Shown here: positions 48,446 to 57,694 of the stretch, one piece after another
Layout of the letters: each line of letters starts with the position of its first letter
How positions within the stretch are numbered: the stretch's first letter is position 1
NCBI RefSeq assembly: GCF_900142625.1
Contig: NZ_FRBN01000008.1
Coordinates: 62,001 to 126,000, forward strand
Source of the DNA: Roseovarius marisflavi
GTDB taxonomy: Bacteria > Pseudomonadota > Alphaproteobacteria > Rhodobacterales > Rhodobacteraceae
Direction: 5' to 3'
Length of the DNA stretch: 64,000 nt
Notes under the pieces: model-generated
The model's input: only the letters and a program-made list of their open reading frames with translations
What the model was told of the DNA's origin: nothing
The model's database searches: none
Program-made: the position numbers and the translations under genes

Positions 48446-48506
48446 TTTCTTCTTGCCCTAAATATCCCGGGGGGGTCGCGCTCTGCGCGACGGGGGCAGC
48501 GCCCCC
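48446..48506. repeat. Dispersed intergenic repeat, copy 3, inside the soe operon
   Basis: Starts TTTCTTCTTGCCCTAAATAT then CCCGGGGGGG and two hairpins, GTCGCG-CTCTG-CGCGAC and GGGGGC-AGC-GCCCCC. The first 20 bases match the core of copies 1 and 2. It separates soeA from soeB by about 110 bases and may affect relative expression. Confidence 0.6.
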
Positions 48507-48543
48507 AATCCCCGCTCACACCGCGCAATTCCGAGGTGGTCCA

Positions 48544-49326
48544 ATGACAACCCTACCCACACAAACCACCCGCAAGCTGGGCCTCGTGATCGACCTTGAT
48601 ACCTGCGTTGGCTGTCACGCCTGCGTGGTGTCGTGCAAAGGCTGGAACACCGAGAATTACGGTGCGCCTCTCAGCGATCAGAACCCCTATGGCGCCGATC
48701 CTTCGGGCACCTTCCTCAACCGCGTTCACAGCTACGAGGTTCAGCCGCTGGCCACCTCGACCATGCCGCACCCCGCCGCGCAACTGGTACATTTCCCCAA
48801 ATCCTGCCTGCATTGCGAAGACGCGCCCTGCGTCACCGTCTGCCCCACCGGGGCAAGCTACAAGCGGGTCGAGGATGGCATCGTTCTGGTGAACGAGACC
48901 GACTGCATCGGCTGTGGCCTCTGTGCCTGGGCCTGCCCCTACGGCGCGCGCGAACTTGATGCCGCCGAGGGCGTTATGAAGAAATGCACGCTCTGCGTTG
49001 ACCGCATCTATAACGAAAACCTCCCCGAGGTGGATCGCGAGCCCGCCTGCGTGCGCACCTGTCCGGCCGGGGCGCGCCATTTCGGTGATTTCGCCGACCC
49101 CGACAGCAATGTCAGCAAACTGACGGCCGAGCGTGGCGGCATGGATCTGATGCCCGAACAGGGCACCAAACCCGTTAACCAATACCTGCCACCCCGCGCC
49201 AAGGATCAGCTCGACCAACCCAAACCGGTTGGCGAAATCGACATTCTTGCCCCCTTCCTGGCCCCGGTCATGGACGAACCCAAGGGCTTCCTTGGCTGGC
49301 TCGACAAAGCTCTGGAGAGAATCTGA
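48544..49326 (+). CDS. soeB: Sulfite dehydrogenase iron-sulfur subunit (SoeB-like)
   Basis: A 260-residue DmsB-type ferredoxin subunit with four 4Fe-4S cysteine groups: CVGCHACVVSC, CLHCEDAPCVTVCP, CIGCGLCAWACP and the CTLCVDR/CVRTCP pair. It links the Mo subunit to the membrane subunit. GAGGTGG precedes the ATG. It has no export signal, consistent with a cytoplasmic complex. Confidence 0.88.
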   Translation: MTTLPTQTTRKLGLVIDLDTCVGCHACVVSCKGWNTENYGAPLSDQNPYGADPSGTFLNRVHSYEVQPLATSTMPHPAAQLVHFPKSCLHCEDAPCVTVCPTGASYKRVEDGIVLVNETDCIGCGLCAWACPYGARELDAAEGVMKKCTLCVDRIYNENLPEVDREPACVRTCPAGARHFGDFADPDSNVSKLTAERGGMDLMPEQGTKPVNQYLPPRAKDQLDQPKPVGEIDILAPFLAPVMDEPKGFLGWLDKALERI

Positions 49327-49327
49327 G

Positions 49328-50200
49328 ATGCATCCCGCTCCTTCTGTCATCGTCTTCACAACCCTCTCCGGTCTTGGCTTTGGCCTTTTGGTATGGCTCG
49401 GGCTCGGCATGCCTGCGGTCACCGGCTGGGTGGCTTTTGCCTTTTTTGTCATCGCCTATGGTTTGGCTGTCGGCGGGCTCCTGGCCTCGACCTTTCACCT
49501 TGGCCACCCCGAACGCGCCATGAAGGCGTTTAGCCAGTGGCGCTCAAGCTGGCTTAGCCGCGAAGGCGTCTGCGCCGTGGGTGCTCTTCTGGTGATGGGG
49601 CTCTATGCCGCCGCCCTGGTGTTTCTCGACACCCGGATTGCGATCCTCGGGTGGCTTGGTGCGCTCTTGTCGCTTGCCACCGTGTTCACCACCTCGATGA
49701 TCTATGCCCAGCTTACGACCATCCCGCGCTGGAAAACCCCTCTGACGCCCGCTTTGCTGGTGGCAATCTCTCTGGCTGGCGGCGCGCTTCTGGCCGGTCA
49801 GGTCAGCGCCGCGCTGATCCTCTTGCCGGTAGCGGGGGTGATACAGGTGCTCTGGTGGGTGCGTGGCGACGGCGCCTTTGCCGCCAGCGGCACCAATATG
49901 GCAAGCGCGACCGGGCTTGGCAGCATCGGCAGCGTGCGTGCCTTCGAGGCGCCACATACCGGGACCAATTACCTCATGCGCGAAATGGTGCATGAGGTCG
50001 GGCGCAAACATGCCCAGAAACTGCGCGCGATCGCGCTTGGGCTTGGGTTTATCCTGCCGGTGCTGATGCTGCTTGTGCCATTCACACATGCCATGGCTCT
50101 GTTTGCCGTCACGAGCCATGTGGCAGGCATCGTCGCCTCACGCTGGTTGTTCTTTGCCGAGGCCGAGCATGTGGTCGGCCTCTATTACGGCAAGCGCTAG
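49328..50200 (+). CDS. soeC: Sulfite dehydrogenase membrane anchor (SoeC-like, DmsC family)
   Basis: About 290 residues with eight predicted transmembrane helices, of the DmsC/SoeC anchor type that passes electrons to the quinone pool. The start directly follows the soeB stop (TGAGATG). The family landmark GGLLASTFHLGHPERAMKAFSQW near residues 40-60 is present. It ends the sulfonate/sulfite run; the next genes are on the opposite strand. Confidence 0.86.
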   Translation: MHPAPSVIVFTTLSGLGFGLLVWLGLGMPAVTGWVAFAFFVIAYGLAVGGLLASTFHLGHPERAMKAFSQWRSSWLSREGVCAVGALLVMGLYAAALVFLDTRIAILGWLGALLSLATVFTTSMIYAQLTTIPRWKTPLTPALLVAISLAGGALLAGQVSAALILLPVAGVIQVLWWVRGDGAFAASGTNMASATGLGSIGSVRAFEAPHTGTNYLMREMVHEVGRKHAQKLRAIALGLGFILPVLMLLVPFTHAMALFAVTSHVAGIVASRWLFFAEAEHVVGLYYGKR

Positions 50201-50246
50201 GCGGCCCGAACGCGAGGCCGCCTGTCAGGGCGGATGAGCGGGCCGA

Positions 50247-50828
50247 TCACGCCCAGCCATCCGTCCATTCATCGACCTTGGGTTCGATCCGCCGCTTGCG
50301 AAACCGCATCCAACGCACCCGGATCGCCCAGAAAAGCGCCGCCAGAACCGTCAAAAACACGATCTTGAACCACGGGATGATCCTGACATCCGGACCATCC
50401 ACCGCCCAGACACTGACCGCATTGGGATAGATCGACAGGAATTCATTGCGCCAGCCATAGTGGCGCACCACCACCCATTGCGGCTTGGCATCGTTCTTCT
50501 TGGAAATAAGATCCGATGCTTCGGCCTGAAGATTGCTGGTGTCGAACTTGAAATAGGGCGGCCAGCCCCAGCCGGTATCCTCGTTTCGATAGATCATCGG
50601 CTTGTCATTGGTGCGAAAGGCCTGAATGAAAAACACATCGCGCACGGTCACATCGGTGGCCTCGCCGGTGTCGGCATTGGACCAGAACATCGCATTGCTG
50701 CCCGGATCGACCCGCTTTTCATAGGTGTCGGTGATCCGCGCCACATCGTGCTGTGGCAACGTATAGTGCAGAAACGCAATCACCAGCAGCCAGAACAGCC
50801 CTCGTATCGTCCATTTCACATAGCCCAT
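50247..50828 (-). CDS. DUF1523 membrane protein
   Basis: A 193-residue protein with a transmembrane helix near each end (about residues 8-24 and 150-170) and a periplasmic middle with a DUF1523-type pattern (VFFIQAFRTNDKPMIYRNEDTGW). The family is common in Rhodobacterales and has no known function. It follows the small membrane protein gene with a 10-base gap, suggesting one operon. Confidence 0.75.
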   Translation of the reverse strand: MGYVKWTIRGLFWLLVIAFLHYTLPQHDVARITDTYEKRVDPGSNAMFWSNADTGEATDVTVRDVFFIQAFRTNDKPMIYRNEDTGWGWPPYFKFDTSNLQAEASDLISKKNDAKPQWVVVRHYGWRNEFLSIYPNAVSVWAVDGPDVRIIPWFKIVFLTVLAALFWAIRVRWMRFRKRRIEPKVDEWTDGWA

Positions 50829-50838
50829 TGCGGCCCCC

Positions 50839-51105
50839 TTACATAAAATTCGTAAAATAGATGATCGCCGCGATCATCGTGATCGGCACGATATAGACCA
50901 GCCAGATCAAACGCCGCCTGAGCGAGTGCTGATATTGCGCCATTCCAGTCTCTATATAGGCATCCTTGTCGCCGGGCCTACCCGTGTCCTGCCAGTCTTT
51001 CAGTAATTTGCGCCGCCGCACCGATCGCGAATAGAGGGAAATGCTGACATAAATCACTGTCAGGATGATAAAGCCAAAGATAACCAAACGCAGCAATGCC
51101 AACAT
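50839..51105 (-). CDS. Small membrane protein of unknown function
   Basis: An 88-residue protein with two hydrophobic helices (about 1-23 and 67-85) and a basic loop between (SRSVRRRKLLKDWQD). Start placed at MLALLRL with GGGGAAA about ten bases before it; a 17-codon longer frame has no site. It is paired with the DUF1523 gene downstream. I recognise no family. Confidence 0.65.
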   Translation of the reverse strand: MLALLRLVIFGFIILTVIYVSISLYSRSVRRRKLLKDWQDTGRPGDKDAYIETGMAQYQHSLRRRLIWLVYIVPITMIAAIIYFTNFM

Positions 51106-51222
51106 CTTTGTGTTTCCCCGATCCAAAACCGCGACTCGCGACCAAAGTCGCAGCAATCCTGACGCGTCTTAACGCAGAATCATGCTAGGGTGCACCCTGC
51201 ACCAGCTAAAAAGGAGACTTCC

Positions 51223-52035
51223 ATGTGTGACGCATGCATCATCAACGCGGTCAAAGACAGGATGCTGTCGCGCCGCGCCTTTTTCACCGCAACTGCCGCC
51301 GCTGGCGCCGCGACCGCGCTCGGGCCCTTCACGGCGCCCCCGGCCATGGCCGCCGGTCACGGCAGCGTCGAGGATCTGACCCATACCTATGACGCCGATT
51401 TCCCAACCTATTTCGGCGTGCCCGGCATTTCGACCGAACAAAACTTCAATTTCGCCGAACACGGGCTCAACCTGATGACGCTGACGGTGAACGAACATAC
51501 CGGCACCCATGTCGATGCGCCGCTGCATTTCTCGGCCGATGGCGCCTCGGTCGATGAAATCCCCCTTGGCACTCTGGTGGCGCCGCTCTGCGTCATCGAC
51601 ATTACCGCCAAGGCCGCCGAAAGCCCCGATGCCCAGCTGACGCCCGATGACCTCAAGGCGTGGATCGCCGCCAATGGCGATATCCCCGATCATGCCTGTG
51701 TCGCGCTCTATTCCGGCTGGGGCGCCAAGACCGCCACCGACGCCTTTCGCGGCTTTGATGGTGAGAAACAGCACTATCCCGGCTTTCATGTCGAGGCGGC
51801 GCAGATGTTGCTTGAAACCGGGGCCGGTTCGATTGCCAGCGATACGCTCTCGCTTGATCACGGCATCTCGGCAGATTTCGCCACCCATTACGCCTGGCTT
51901 CCGGCGGGTCGTTTCGGGATCGAATGTCTCGCCAATCTTGACAGGCTGCCGGCCTCGGGGGCGACGATTGTCGTCGGCGCGCCCAAGCATCGCGGCGGCA
52001 CCGGCGGGCCTGCGCGAATCTTCGCGATGGTCTGA
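51223..52035 (+). CDS. Tat-exported cyclase-family (kynurenine formamidase-like) metallohydrolase
   Basis: About 270 residues. The putative metal-binding motif HxGTHxDxPxHF is present as EHTGTHVDAPLHF, with GIECLANLDRLPASGA near the end, typical of the cyclase/KynB fold. The N terminus has a twin-arginine leader (LSRRAFFTAT) ending after AMAAG, so the enzyme is exported folded. Odd: the leader starts MCDACIIN, a CxxC placed before the twin arginine. GGAG lies upstream of the ATG. Substrate unknown. Confidence 0.82.
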   Translation: MCDACIINAVKDRMLSRRAFFTATAAAGAATALGPFTAPPAMAAGHGSVEDLTHTYDADFPTYFGVPGISTEQNFNFAEHGLNLMTLTVNEHTGTHVDAPLHFSADGASVDEIPLGTLVAPLCVIDITAKAAESPDAQLTPDDLKAWIAANGDIPDHACVALYSGWGAKTATDAFRGFDGEKQHYPGFHVEAAQMLLETGAGSIASDTLSLDHGISADFATHYAWLPAGRFGIECLANLDRLPASGATIVVGAPKHRGGTGGPARIFAMV

Positions 52036-52128
52036 TACTCAACCGCACAGCCTGACAGGCTTGTGACGTGACATTCCATCCAAGAACCTTAGGGTAAGGG
52101 CATGATTTTCGCCCTTACCGGAGGCCCT

Positions 52129-52944
52129 ATGCGCTATCTGCTTGTCCTGTTTGCCCTTCTCTTTCCCGGTCTGGCCCCGGCAGCAGGACCCGAGGCCGAA
52201 ACAGCACGCTGTCACGCGGAAATCCCCTGCCCGCTTGGGGATCGCTCCTATCACGTGAAAGAGCCGGATGATTGGGATGGCGTCACGCCGCTTCCGGTGC
52301 TGTTGCATTTTCACGGCTGGATGCGACAGGGCGCGCTGATCGTGAAACATGGCCGCATTTCCGGCGCGACCCGGCGGCGCGGGGTCTTGCTTTTGGCGCC
52401 CAACGGGGCCGGAAAGACCTGGGATTTCTGGACCTCCGACACAGATGACGTCGATTTCGCCGCCGCCGTGATCGAGGACGCGGCCAAGCGCTATCCGATC
52501 GACCGAAGCCGAATTTACGTTTCGGGCTATTCCTATGGCTCGGCGATGGCGTGGCGCTATGCCTGTGAAAACGGCGATGGCGTTGCCGCGCTTCTGGCTG
52601 TCTCGGGCACCCTGCGCCAGTCAGAGACCTGCCCTGCCGCCCCCGCCGAGGTGCGCCATGTGCATGGCACCTCGGATAATGTGATGGGTTTTCCATTCGG
52701 GCCGGGGGGCGACACGACCTATCCGGTCAAACTCTGGCGTGACACGCTTGATTGCAACGGCCCGCCGCGCGACCTTGGCACCTGGGATGTGACCCGGCAT
52801 GATACCTTCAGGCGCAGCCAATGGACCGATTGCAACGGTGGGCAGGTGACGCTTGATGTGCATAAACGCGGCCATTTCATCCCGCGCGGCTGGATCGCGC
52901 GGCAACTGGACGAGTTGCTGGATCTGCCGCACGCCTATCCCTGA
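52129..52944 (+). CDS. Exported esterase, PHB-depolymerase/feruloyl-esterase-like (alpha/beta hydrolase)
   Basis: About 271 residues with a signal peptide (about 1-20). The serine-hydrolase nucleophile elbow GYSYGSAM holds Ser135; an Asp in the HGTSDNVMGFP block and a late His (KRGHFIPRGW) complete a likely triad. The HFHGWMRQG oxyanion-type segment lies earlier. Cysteines (CHAEIPCP, CPAAP) suggest disulfides. The ATG nine codons upstream is also possible; this one has GGAGG close before it. Confidence 0.78.
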   Translation: MRYLLVLFALLFPGLAPAAGPEAETARCHAEIPCPLGDRSYHVKEPDDWDGVTPLPVLLHFHGWMRQGALIVKHGRISGATRRRGVLLLAPNGAGKTWDFWTSDTDDVDFAAAVIEDAAKRYPIDRSRIYVSGYSYGSAMAWRYACENGDGVAALLAVSGTLRQSETCPAAPAEVRHVHGTSDNVMGFPFGPGGDTTYPVKLWRDTLDCNGPPRDLGTWDVTRHDTFRRSQWTDCNGGQVTLDVHKRGHFIPRGWIARQLDELLDLPHAYP

Positions 52945-53042
52945 TCCCGTGCCTCGACCGTTTTTCGCAGCAATGGGATGACCTTGCGCGCAGAACCCTC
53001 TATGAGCAGGCCTGACATCCCTGACCTCACGGGCCCGACCGC

Positions 53043-54827
53043 ATGACCAAGAAGCCCGCCAAGATCAAAGTGCCGCTTTATTCGGCCACTGACCGCGACA
53101 ACCTGCGTTGGCTTTGGAACAGATACCTGAAACAGCGCTCGCCCTGGCTCTTGCTGGTGCTTGTCATGATCCTTGTGCAGGGCGTGGTCTATCAGCAATT
53201 CCTGTCGATCACCGAAAGTGGCCTCAGGGTGATTTTCGACAACGGCACGGCGCGTGAACTGGGCATGGTCTGTCTTGCAGTGTTTTTTCTCTTCGCTGTG
53301 CGCGGCGCCATGGGCTATCTCGTGCCGCGCATCACCGTCTGGGTCAGCAACAGCGCGATCTTTGAAATGCGCCGCGATCTGATCGAGCACATGATGGATC
53401 TGGATCTTGCCTATTTCGAGCGCACCAAACCCGGCGAGATCATTCAGCGCCTTGTGACGCAAACCCAACAGCTTGGGCATTTCATCGGCCTCTCTACCGC
53501 CAACGCCCTGCGCGATGCGGTGACGGTGGTGATTGTGTCGAGCTATCTGATCTACAAGAACCCGGTGCTGTTCACCGCCGCCGTTCTGGTGCTGCCGTTC
53601 ATCATCTGGGTGATGAATTTCGTCTCGACCCGCGTCAAACAGGTTCAGGGCGAGGCCGAACATGCGCTTGGCGATTACATGAGCGGGATCGAGGAAACCG
53701 TGAGCGGCATGCGCACGGTCAAGATATCGAACCAGGAAAAAGTCGAGGCCGCGCGGCTTGAAAAAGGCACCGGCAGGATTCGCGATCTGGCAACACGGGT
53801 GCAGCTTACGCAGGCCCTCGTCATGCCCTCGATCGACCTCAGCTCGGCCTTTGTCTATGTGCTGGTGATCGGCGGCGGCGGCTATATGGTGCTTAGCCCG
53901 AATTTCGACATGGATGGCGCGGGCATCATCACCTTTCTGCTTGGCATGGTGCTTGTGTTTGATCCGGCGCGCCTGCTGGCGCAATACCTTGGTATCCTTC
54001 AGGCGCATGTGGTTTTGCTTGATCGGGTACGCAGCCTGTTTCACGAAAAACCAAGCATCACTGATGCACCGGGGGCGGTTACCACGTTTGACACCGGCGG
54101 CGATATCGCCCTCGATCAGGTACGGTTTTCCTATAGCCCGGAACAGCCGCTGTTTGACGGGCTGTCGATGACCTTCAAGGGCGCAAAGGTCTCGGCCATT
54201 GTCGGCGCGACCGGGTCGGGCAAAACCACGATCCTGTCGCTGTTGTCGCGGCTTTACGATGTGCAGGGCGGCCAGATCACCATTGGCGGCACGGCCATCG
54301 ACAAGGTCAAGCTTCACGCGCTGCGCGGGGCCTTTTCGGTGGTGGCGCAGGATATCGTGATCTTCAACAATTCGATCTGGGAAAACATCCGCTACGTGAA
54401 CCCAGAGGCGACGGATGCCGACATCTGGCAGGCCGCTGAAAACGCCGAGATCGCCGATCTGATCCGTGCGCGCGGTGATGCGCCGGTTGGTCCCAAGGGC
54501 GCGCAATTGTCGGGCGGTCAAAAGCAACGCATCGCCATCGCCCGCGCCTTTCTTGTCGATGCGCCGATCCTTTTGCTGGACGAGGCCACAAGCGCGCTTG
54601 ACCAGGGCACCGAGGCGCGGATCAAATCCGCCCTGACCCGTCTGACCCAAGGGCGCACGACGATTGTCGTGGCGCATCGCCTGTCGTCCATTGCCGACGC
54701 CGATAGCATCTATGTGCTAGAGGCCGGCGCGCTTGTCGAGCAGGGCAAGCATGACGATCTGTTGAAGAAAAACGGCTATTACGCCCAGCTTTACCTCGCC
54801 CAAAAGCAAAGCTACGCCGCGAGTTAA
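53043..54827 (+). CDS. ABC exporter, fused transmembrane and ATPase domains (MsbA/multidrug-like)
   Basis: A 594-residue half-transporter: six transmembrane helices in the first 330 residues and an ATPase domain with Walker A GATGSGKTT at 388-396, LSGGQ at 489-493 and ILLLDEATSALD after it. It would work as a homodimer exporting lipid or drug-like compounds. It stands alone and its 3' end overlaps the convergent DUF1185 gene by four bases. Confidence 0.87.
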   Translation: MTKKPAKIKVPLYSATDRDNLRWLWNRYLKQRSPWLLLVLVMILVQGVVYQQFLSITESGLRVIFDNGTARELGMVCLAVFFLFAVRGAMGYLVPRITVWVSNSAIFEMRRDLIEHMMDLDLAYFERTKPGEIIQRLVTQTQQLGHFIGLSTANALRDAVTVVIVSSYLIYKNPVLFTAAVLVLPFIIWVMNFVSTRVKQVQGEAEHALGDYMSGIEETVSGMRTVKISNQEKVEAARLEKGTGRIRDLATRVQLTQALVMPSIDLSSAFVYVLVIGGGGYMVLSPNFDMDGAGIITFLLGMVLVFDPARLLAQYLGILQAHVVLLDRVRSLFHEKPSITDAPGAVTTFDTGGDIALDQVRFSYSPEQPLFDGLSMTFKGAKVSAIVGATGSGKTTILSLLSRLYDVQGGQITIGGTAIDKVKLHALRGAFSVVAQDIVIFNNSIWENIRYVNPEATDADIWQAAENAEIADLIRARGDAPVGPKGAQLSGGQKQRIAIARAFLVDAPILLLDEATSALDQGTEARIKSALTRLTQGRTTIVVAHRLSSIADADSIYVLEAGALVEQGKHDDLLKKNGYYAQLYLAQKQSYAAS

Positions 54828-55405
54828 CGCAGGCCGTCTTCGCCGATTACCTCGGCCAGGCTCAGCCCGCCCATACGGTCGTGTATGCGACCGCCACGCG
54901 CCATCGCGAGGATGAACAAAAGCTCGTCGACGCGAGGACCATCGGCGAGGCCCACCTCCATCCCGTCAAAATGGCTGCGCACATAGGCGGCGTTGATATG
55001 GCCAAGCGGCACGTCAATGCGCGTGCCCGGTCCGCCCTGTTTCATCGACGAGGGCACGATTGCCCTGGCCTCGCCAAGGCGCGCGCGCATCGCATAGCCC
55101 CCCGGCACATGCCAAAGCGCGGTATGTTCAAGCTCGCCACGCTCGCCCGCCATTGCGGCCTTGCCATAGCCATCAATCCCGTCAATCCCGCCCATGGCCT
55201 CGATCAGCCGGTCAGTCATCATAAGGCCAAGCGGTTTGAGATCCTCCATCGCCGATTGAAGGTCGTCCGTGTACCCGCCCGCAAAGGGATTTTTGACCAG
55301 AGCGGCAATCGCCCCCCGGCGCCGCGGATGTTCGGGCGCGGGGCCGCCATCATGGTGAATCTCTTCAATGAAGATCGCGGTCTTGCGCAGGGTGAAATCA
55401 GGCAT
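54824..55405 (-). CDS. Amino-acid-synthesis family protein (DUF1185)
   Basis: A 193-residue protein of the DUF1185 family. Visible landmarks are RKTAIFIEEIHHDGG at the start, VKNPFAGGYTDDL near 40 and the late DGPRVDELLFILAMARGGRI. The family's enzymatic role is not known. It is the last gene of a five-gene operon and overlaps UPF0280 by eight bases. The name in databases does not prove a role in amino-acid synthesis. Confidence 0.82.
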   Translation of the reverse strand: MPDFTLRKTAIFIEEIHHDGGPAPEHPRRRGAIAALVKNPFAGGYTDDLQSAMEDLKPLGLMMTDRLIEAMGGIDGIDGYGKAAMAGERGELEHTALWHVPGGYAMRARLGEARAIVPSSMKQGGPGTRIDVPLGHINAAYVRSHFDGMEVGLADGPRVDELLFILAMARGGRIHDRMGGLSLAEVIGEDGLR

Positions 55406-56243
55406 GCATAAGCTCCGTTCCAGTCAAGGTTTTCACGGGCAGATCGCCGACGATCCGGCATTGCCCCTTTAGCATCAGGACCGCCCCGGCAATCAATCCG
55501 GCCCCAAGACACGTCTCGGCGTAGGTAACCCCGGCAACAAGCGCACGATCCACCTCGGCGCGCGTCAAGCGGCCCACCACACGCGTGACAAGGCGCGCGC
55601 CAAGGTCGCTATCGGGGGATACCTCGCAGGCCGCGAGGCGCGTCACCTCGGGATGCCCTGGAAGATCGACCGCATTGGCGATCATCGTGGCGGCGGCATC
55701 GGCTTCTGCTGCAGAGGCCGCAAGCACCGTCACACTCTCGGCAATGCCGCGCGAGAGGCTGCGCCCGCCACGCCCAGAGGTGGCAATTCCGCGCACCGCA
55801 TGATCATGACCAATCGTAAGCCGCGCCACCGGATCGGCGGCGACAACGCCATGCATCACCTGACCCGCCGTGAGACGAAAGGCGATATCGCCGCCATTGT
55901 TGACATAGGCCTTGGCGATGCCGGGGCCGTCGCAAAGCGCCGCAAGAATCTCTTCGGCACCGGCGCCGGCAACGGCAGCCATGGGCGTAATGAAGCGCGG
56001 CGCAAAAGGCGCCACCGCGCGCGCCATACGGCGCGCAACGCGGCCCTGTGGCATTGGCCCGGTATCACAGCGCAGGTGCGGCAACTCATCTACAAGCTCC
56101 TGCAAGAGGCCTTTGAACCGATCCGCCGCACGGGCAAATCCCGCCTCTTGTCCCGGACCGTCGGCACCGACAATCATATCAATTGGCCCGTGATGCAGGT
56201 GAAGCCGCCCACCCGAAATACGCATGATCTGCGGCCCGGTCAT
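55398..56243 (-). CDS. UPF0280 family protein (ApbE-like fold)
   Basis: A 281-residue protein of UPF0280, a family assigned to the same structural superfamily as the flavin transferase ApbE. Motifs include MAAVAGAGAEEILAAL (residues about 90-105), YVNNGGDIAFRL and GIATSGRGGRSLSRGIAESVTV, the last resembling the ApbE region that presents FAD. Whether it flavinylates a partner is untested. It overlaps both neighbours by 4-8 bases. Confidence 0.8.
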   Translation of the reverse strand: MTGPQIMRISGGRLHLHHGPIDMIVGADGPGQEAGFARAADRFKGLLQELVDELPHLRCDTGPMPQGRVARRMARAVAPFAPRFITPMAAVAGAGAEEILAALCDGPGIAKAYVNNGGDIAFRLTAGQVMHGVVAADPVARLTIGHDHAVRGIATSGRGGRSLSRGIAESVTVLAASAAEADAAATMIANAVDLPGHPEVTRLAACEVSPDSDLGARLVTRVVGRLTRAEVDRALVAGVTYAETCLGAGLIAGAVLMLKGQCRIVGDLPVKTLTGTELMHA

Positions 56244-57694
56244 TCGCCCTGCTCCGGCGCGCGGCCAACAGCGCGGAAGGTCGAACCATAATCACCGCCG
56301 GTTTCCAAGATGTCCGCGATCGAGCGCACCGCCCCGTCATGCCCGCCAAGCGCGCGAAACTCCGCGCGTGGCAGGGTAAATTCAAGCGGTGCCACAAGCG
56401 CCGGGGTCGGCACATAGCCAAAGCTGCCCTCGGGCATCGCCAGCACATCCACCATCAGGGTGATCCCCCCGCCGGGCCAGATATAGGCCGCCGCCCCGCC
56501 ACAGGTCACGCGTGTCCTGCGCGCCTGAACCGAGCGGGTAAGGCGCACCGGATTGCCCGTCACGCCAGAGCGCAGCGAGCCGCCAGCCCCGGCCTGAAAC
56601 ATCACCGTACAAAGCGCCGCTTCACAGTTTTCGGCAATAAGATCGACCGACGCACGCAGCGCCTCGGGCAGCGGCGCGGGTTGCGGCACAAGATCATCGT
56701 CCAGCACGTAAAACCCGTGATGCTCGCCTGTGGTCGAGACCATCAACAAGGTAAGCCCCGGTCGCGCGCCCTTCTTTTCCCACCAGGGATTAAGGATCCT
56801 CAGCGGGTCTTCGATATCGGTCCCGCCCCAGCCGCGCCCCGGCCCGGCCACCTGAAAATACCGCCCCGGAGTCGAGCGTCGCCCCTTGATACGAATGCCG
56901 GTATCGGGCCAGCCTAAAACCTTGCCGGCCTGATGCTCGCTCACAACACCGGTGATGTGGTCATCGACAACGACCACCTCATCGACAAGCCCCTGCCATT
57001 GGCTTGCGAACATCCCGATGGTGGCCGAACCACAGCCGACGCGCATGCGATCCTCGCGCTGACCATCGACGATCGGCGGCTGACCGGCCTCTACGATCAC
57101 GCTTGCGCCGCCGTCGATGTCCAACTCCACCGCCTCGCGATTGCAGAGCCGCAAAAGGGCGTCACAGGTCACGCGGCCTTCGGATTTGCTGCCCCCCGTC
57201 AGATGCTCGACCCCGCCAAGCGAGAGCATCTGGCTGCCGTATTCTGCGGTGGTGACATGGCCGATCGCCTCGCCGTTCGCGCGCACGGTTGCGGCCTCGG
57301 GGCCAAGGTGGCGGTCGGTGTCGATCTTCACCTTGACGCCGCAATAGGAATAGATCGCCTCGGTCACCACGGTGACGAAATCGGCGCCCTCAACCTCGCG
57401 GCTGACGATAAAGGGCGCAGGCTTGTAATCGGGATAGGTGGTGCCAGCGCCAACCCCGCTCAGGAACAGATCATCACCGCCAATGTCGCCATCCCAATCG
57501 GCATTGAGGAATGGGCGCACTTCGCCGCCGACCTCAACCCTACGGTCAAGTATGGTGATGGGATCACAGCGGATGATCTTGCCGCCCTCATTGGCATAGC
57601 GATCACAGGCGCCGACCTTGCCGGGGGCGATATAGCACATCACCGGGCAGGCATCGCAGCGGATCTTTTCATCGCGCGTACGCCGCTCGCTCAT
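56240..57694 (-). CDS. 6-hydroxynicotinate-reductase-like iron-sulfur protein
   Basis: A 484-residue protein that I recognise as similar to 6-hydroxynicotinate reductase of anaerobic nicotinate degraders. The N terminus has a cysteine cluster Cys13-x2-Cys16-x3-Cys20-x9-Cys30 (CDACPVMC), fit for 4Fe-4S. Later features are FLSGVGAGTTYPDYKPAP, GGSKSEGRVTCDALLRLC and TGEHHGFYVLDDDL. In this aerobic-looking organism the real reaction is unclear. It overlaps the molybdenum hydroxylase gene by four bases, implying one complex or pathway. Confidence 0.75.
   Translation of the reverse strand: MSERRTRDEKIRCDACPVMCYIAPGKVGACDRYANEGGKIIRCDPITILDRRVEVGGEVRPFLNADWDGDIGGDDLFLSGVGAGTTYPDYKPAPFIVSREVEGADFVTVVTEAIYSYCGVKVKIDTDRHLGPEAATVRANGEAIGHVTTAEYGSQMLSLGGVEHLTGGSKSEGRVTCDALLRLCNREAVELDIDGGASVIVEAGQPPIVDGQREDRMRVGCGSATIGMFASQWQGLVDEVVVVDDHITGVVSEHQAGKVLGWPDTGIRIKGRRSTPGRYFQVAGPGRGWGGTDIEDPLRILNPWWEKKGARPGLTLLMVSTTGEHHGFYVLDDDLVPQPAPLPEALRASVDLIAENCEAALCTVMFQAGAGGSLRSGVTGNPVRLTRSVQARRTRVTCGGAAAYIWPGGGITLMVDVLAMPEGSFGYVPTPALVAPLEFTLPRAEFRALGGHDGAVRSIADILETGGDYGSTFRAVGRAPEQGE

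Noticed and set aside
52935..54677. Long minus-strand frame antisense to the ABC exporter.
   Set aside because: It covers the exporter's Walker A, signature and Walker B codons on the other strand and has the His/Arg-rich composition of an antisense frame.
55398..57694. UPF0280 and the reductase-like protein as an ApbE/flavoprotein pair of the Rnf/Nqr kind.
   Set aside because: No Rnf/Nqr subunits and no D-x-x-(S/T)-(S/T)-G-A-T flavinylation motif was seen in the reductase-like protein, so I keep only the weaker idea of a cofactor role.
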